Positions 4,762 through 6,333 of a stretch of DNA of 6,333 nucleotides are shown piece after piece (the first letter of the stretch is position 1; every line of letters begins with the position of its first letter). The notes beneath the pieces were generated by a model, which saw nothing but the letters and a program-made list of their open reading frames with translations, made no database searches and was not told the DNA's origin. The translations under genes and the position numbers were made by a program. This DNA is from Alphaproteobacteria bacterium (lineage in GTDB: Bacteria > Pseudomonadota > Alphaproteobacteria > CAAHEQ01 > UBA3637), in the NCBI GenBank assembly GCA_017555325.1, contig JAFZGR010000017.1:1-6333 (forward strand). Reading direction: 5' to 3'.

Positions 4762-5155
4762 TGTATTAACACCGGTTGGAGTATTACTTAAAGCAAAAAT
4801 TCAAAAAATATCTGTTGAATCAGTAGATGGTTTCAGAACGCTTTTGCCTAAACATACCGATTATGTAACAGCATTAAAAACAGGAATTGTTTCTTACTGG
4901 GATGAAACGGGAACCATCGGTTACATTGCTTGTAATGAAGGAATTTTAACCAAAAAAGGAAATCATATTCGATTAGCAACACGACTAGGCATTCTCGGTT
5001 CAAATATTAACGAGCTGATGCACTTAATTGAAACGGATTTCAAAAAAATGGAAGAAGCTCGAAAAGAAACAAACAAAGCAATGGCTCAAATGGAAATTTC
5101 TTTGGCACAAGGGTTATTAAAACTCAATCGGGAGCAAAAAAATGGCTCTTTTTAA
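4748..5155 (+). CDS. atpC: N-ATPase epsilon subunit AtpC
   Basis: Epsilon joins gamma in the central stalk and modulates ATPase activity. From ATG 4748 the protein has 135 residues, the usual size. The N-terminal beta sandwich (about 1-85) includes TPVGVLLKAKIQKISVES (8-25) and the LLPKHTDYVTAL segment (32-43). The latter corresponds to the LLPRHxDFVTAL hallmark of N-ATPase epsilon, where standard epsilon reads LPGHAP. A helical C-terminal part (about 86-128, EARKETNKAMAQMEISLAQG) follows and could act as the regulatory helical arm. The gene overlaps atpD by 14 bases and atpQ by 14 bases, so translation is probably coupled along all three. The start was chosen on the AAGGAG at 4732 and the family N-terminus. 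Confidence 0.9.
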   Translation: MILFDVLTPVGVLLKAKIQKISVESVDGFRTLLPKHTDYVTALKTGIVSYWDETGTIGYIACNEGILTKKGNHIRLATRLGILGSNINELMHLIETDFKKMEEARKETNKAMAQMEISLAQGLLKLNREQKNGSF

Positions 5156-5567
5156 TCCCAATCGTGAAACAGAAAAGCTTTTAATCAAAAAAGCTCAAAA
5201 ATTAAAGGGCAAATCACGTGATTCATCCGTTCAAATTCGCATAACCGTATTAAGTGTTTTCGGATGGTATATGTGTGCACCCGTTCTGATCGGAATAGCA
5301 CTTGGCCGATTTGCCGACAAGCATATTCCCGTTGATGATTTTTCATGGACATTAAGCTTTATCGGTATCGGATTTGCATTCAGTTTTGCCGGTATTCATT
5401 ATTGGATGCGTAAAGAACGCAAAGAGCTGCTTCTACATTTACGTCAAAAAAGAAATGCTGAACGGGAAGAACGTAAAATACAAAAAATATATACGCAAAA
5501 AATGAAACACCAAACACAAAAAAACAATTCAACCATTACAAATACAAAAACAAAGGACAAAAAATGA
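5142..5567 (+). CDS. atpQ: N-ATPase membrane protein AtpQ (AtpI-like) with a long basic tail
   Basis: AtpQ is the AtpI-like membrane protein of N-ATPase operons; AtpI relatives assist assembly of the c ring, and a Mg2+/Ca2+ transport role has also been proposed. Two membrane helices are visible: about 33-56 (VFGWYMCAPVLIGIALGRF) and 68-88 (SWTLSFIGIGFAFSFAGIHYW), with a short PVDDF turn between them, and a basic N-terminal cytoplasmic stretch (7-33). The spacing and the GIALGR / WTL motifs fit AtpQ. What differs is the C-terminal tail, residues 90-141, where 18 of 52 are Lys or Arg, first helix-forming (RKERKELLLHLRQKRNAERE), then Thr/Asn/Lys-rich. Described AtpQ proteins generally end soon after the second helix, so this looks like an extension. 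The ribosome site GGAG (5131-5134) lies seven bases before the ATG. The end overlaps atpR as ATGA. Confidence 0.85.
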   Translation: MALFNPNRETEKLLIKKAQKLKGKSRDSSVQIRITVLSVFGWYMCAPVLIGIALGRFADKHIPVDDFSWTLSFIGIGFAFSFAGIHYWMRKERKELLLHLRQKRNAEREERKIQKIYTQKMKHQTQKNNSTITNTKTKDKK

Positions 5568-5953
5568 ATAACATCACATTAACAACTACGGATATATGGA
5601 TTTCACTAACAACAGGAATTGTTTTATGTTTGATTTATTTTTATTTGTTGTGGCGAACGGTTCAATTGGTTCCAAATGCAAAAAATCCCGCATTACTATT
5701 ATTTTTATCCGGCGCATTCAGAATTTTTTTACTGATTTTTACGGCACTAGTTATGGCACAAAATAATCTGGCCCGCTTTTTACTGATTTTTTGTGCCTTT
5801 ATGCTTACCCGCTTTTTATTATTAAAAATCACAAAACCAACATTAAAAACACAACTGAAAAAAAGCGAAATTGTATATCATGACGAAAAGCCAATCGTAA
5901 AAAAAAGCACTAAAAAGTCAACAATAAAAACCCAAAGAAAGAAAAAGAAATAA
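5564..5953 (+). CDS. atpR: N-ATPase membrane protein AtpR with a lysine-rich tail
   Basis: AtpR is found only in N-ATPase operons, has three membrane helices and is thought to work with AtpQ in building or stabilising the rotor ring. The helices here are about 10-30 (IWISLTTGIVLCLIYFYLLW), 43-64 (ALLLFLSGAFRIFLLIFTALV) and 70-88 (ARFLLIFCAFMLTRFLLL). Arginines R53, R71 and R83 lie in or at the ends of helices 2 and 3. Intramembrane arginines are a family trait and have been suggested to pair with the acidic ion-site residue of c subunits. Residues 88-129 form a hydrophilic tail with 16 Lys/Arg of 42, ending in RKKKK; this exceeds the usual family length of roughly 90-100 residues. AAAGGA (5552-5557) lies six bases before the start. 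The start overlaps atpQ by four bases; the end is 17 bases before atpB. Confidence 0.85.
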   Translation: MNNITLTTTDIWISLTTGIVLCLIYFYLLWRTVQLVPNAKNPALLLFLSGAFRIFLLIFTALVMAQNNLARFLLIFCAFMLTRFLLLKITKPTLKTQLKKSEIVYHDEKPIVKKSTKKSTIKTQRKKKK

Positions 5954-5970
5954 AACAGCGGAAATAAGCT

Positions 5971-6333
5971 ATGATTGAAGATTTAGATAAAATGATACTT
6001 TTTTATATTGGTCCGTTTCCAATAAATGCGACTATCTTTTTTACATGGATTGTCATGTTTGTTTTATGCTTAATTTCTGTTCTTGTAACCTACATTTTAA
6101 AGGACACACAAAAAGTTTCCCGTTTACAGATTGTGTTAGAAATGATTGTTTTGGGTATTCGCAAACAAATTTACGAAGTCAGTCAGGATAATCCGGCAAA
6201 ATATTTACCGGTTATCGGTACTTTTTTTCTGTTTATCGGTATGAGCAATTTATTAACGATTATTCCAGGGTTTAGAGCTCCGACAGCCTCTTTAACAACA
6301 ACAATTGCCTTTGCCTCGTGCGTATTTTTGGCA
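5971..6333 (+). CDS. atpB: N-ATPase subunit a (AtpB), 5' part (121 codons, cut by the window edge)
   Basis: Subunit a forms the two ion half-channels of Fo next to the c ring. The visible 121 residues start with the short N-terminus and IGPFPINATIFFTW motif usual for N-type a (12-26), then helix 1 (about 20-43). An amphipathic linker follows (50-78, LQIVLEMIVLGIRKQI), then helix 2 with the conserved SNLLTIIPGFRAPTASLTTT segment (92-111), and the start of helix 3. The essential arginine facing the c ring lies in a later helix beyond the window, so neither activity nor ion type can be judged. The ribosome site is weak (GGA at 5960-5962, eight bases upstream). The 17-base gap from atpR is the only one between genes of this operon. 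The genes for c, b, alpha and gamma are expected next. Confidence 0.93.
   Translation, partial: MIEDLDKMILFYIGPFPINATIFFTWIVMFVLCLISVLVTYILKDTQKVSRLQIVLEMIVLGIRKQIYEVSQDNPAKYLPVIGTFFLFIGMSNLLTIIPGFRAPTASLTTTIAFASCVFLA

Overview
The window looks like a piece of chromosome from an AT-rich (roughly two-thirds A+T by eye) alphaproteobacterium using the standard code (several genes end in TGA, and Trp is read from TGG). Three observations support this: a cysteine-poor DksA of the alphaproteobacterial type, the gene order maf - RNase E/G family - yacG - tRNA-Phe, and promoters of the TTGAC-N17-TATnnn form. The genus cannot be named from the sequence. The low GC suggests a host-associated or gut-type lineage, but that is inference.

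Layout. (1) 1-511, minus strand: the 5' part of an unrecognised secreted or periplasmic protein. Its promoter lies back to back with the promoter of the next operon. (2) 581-2802, plus strand: a compact operon of dksA (stringent-response transcription factor), maf (nucleotide pyrophosphatase), a short RNase E/G-family protein and yacG (small zinc protein). The genes overlap by 4 to 20 bases. (3) 2817-3001: an A/T-only perfect inverted repeat, then tRNA-Phe(GAA) with its own promoter, encoded CCA and a clear intrinsic terminator. (4) 3002-3339: 338 bases without a gene. They are very AT-rich, carry short direct and inverted repeats, and end in a strong sigma70-type promoter. (5) 3340-6333: the first five genes of an N-type (N-ATPase) F1Fo ATPase operon, in the order beta, epsilon, AtpQ, AtpR, a. 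The window edge cuts the a subunit gene.

How it works together. The dksA-to-yacG operon and tRNA-Phe are housekeeping information and stress functions. The ATPase operon has the diagnostic N-ATPase order (atpD-C-Q-R-B...), starting with beta and epsilon rather than a/c, and carrying the N-ATPase-specific membrane proteins AtpQ and AtpR. In described N-ATPases the remaining genes (c, b, alpha, gamma) follow and there is no delta gene. Those genes lie outside the window, so ion specificity (Na+ or H+) cannot be read here. N-ATPase operons are known to spread laterally, usually as a second ATPase beside the housekeeping enzyme. This copy sits directly downstream of a tRNA gene but shows no visible integration scar. 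The most unusual points are the long lysine-rich tails on AtpQ and AtpR, the reduced RNase E/G protein and the repeat-rich leader of the ATPase operon.
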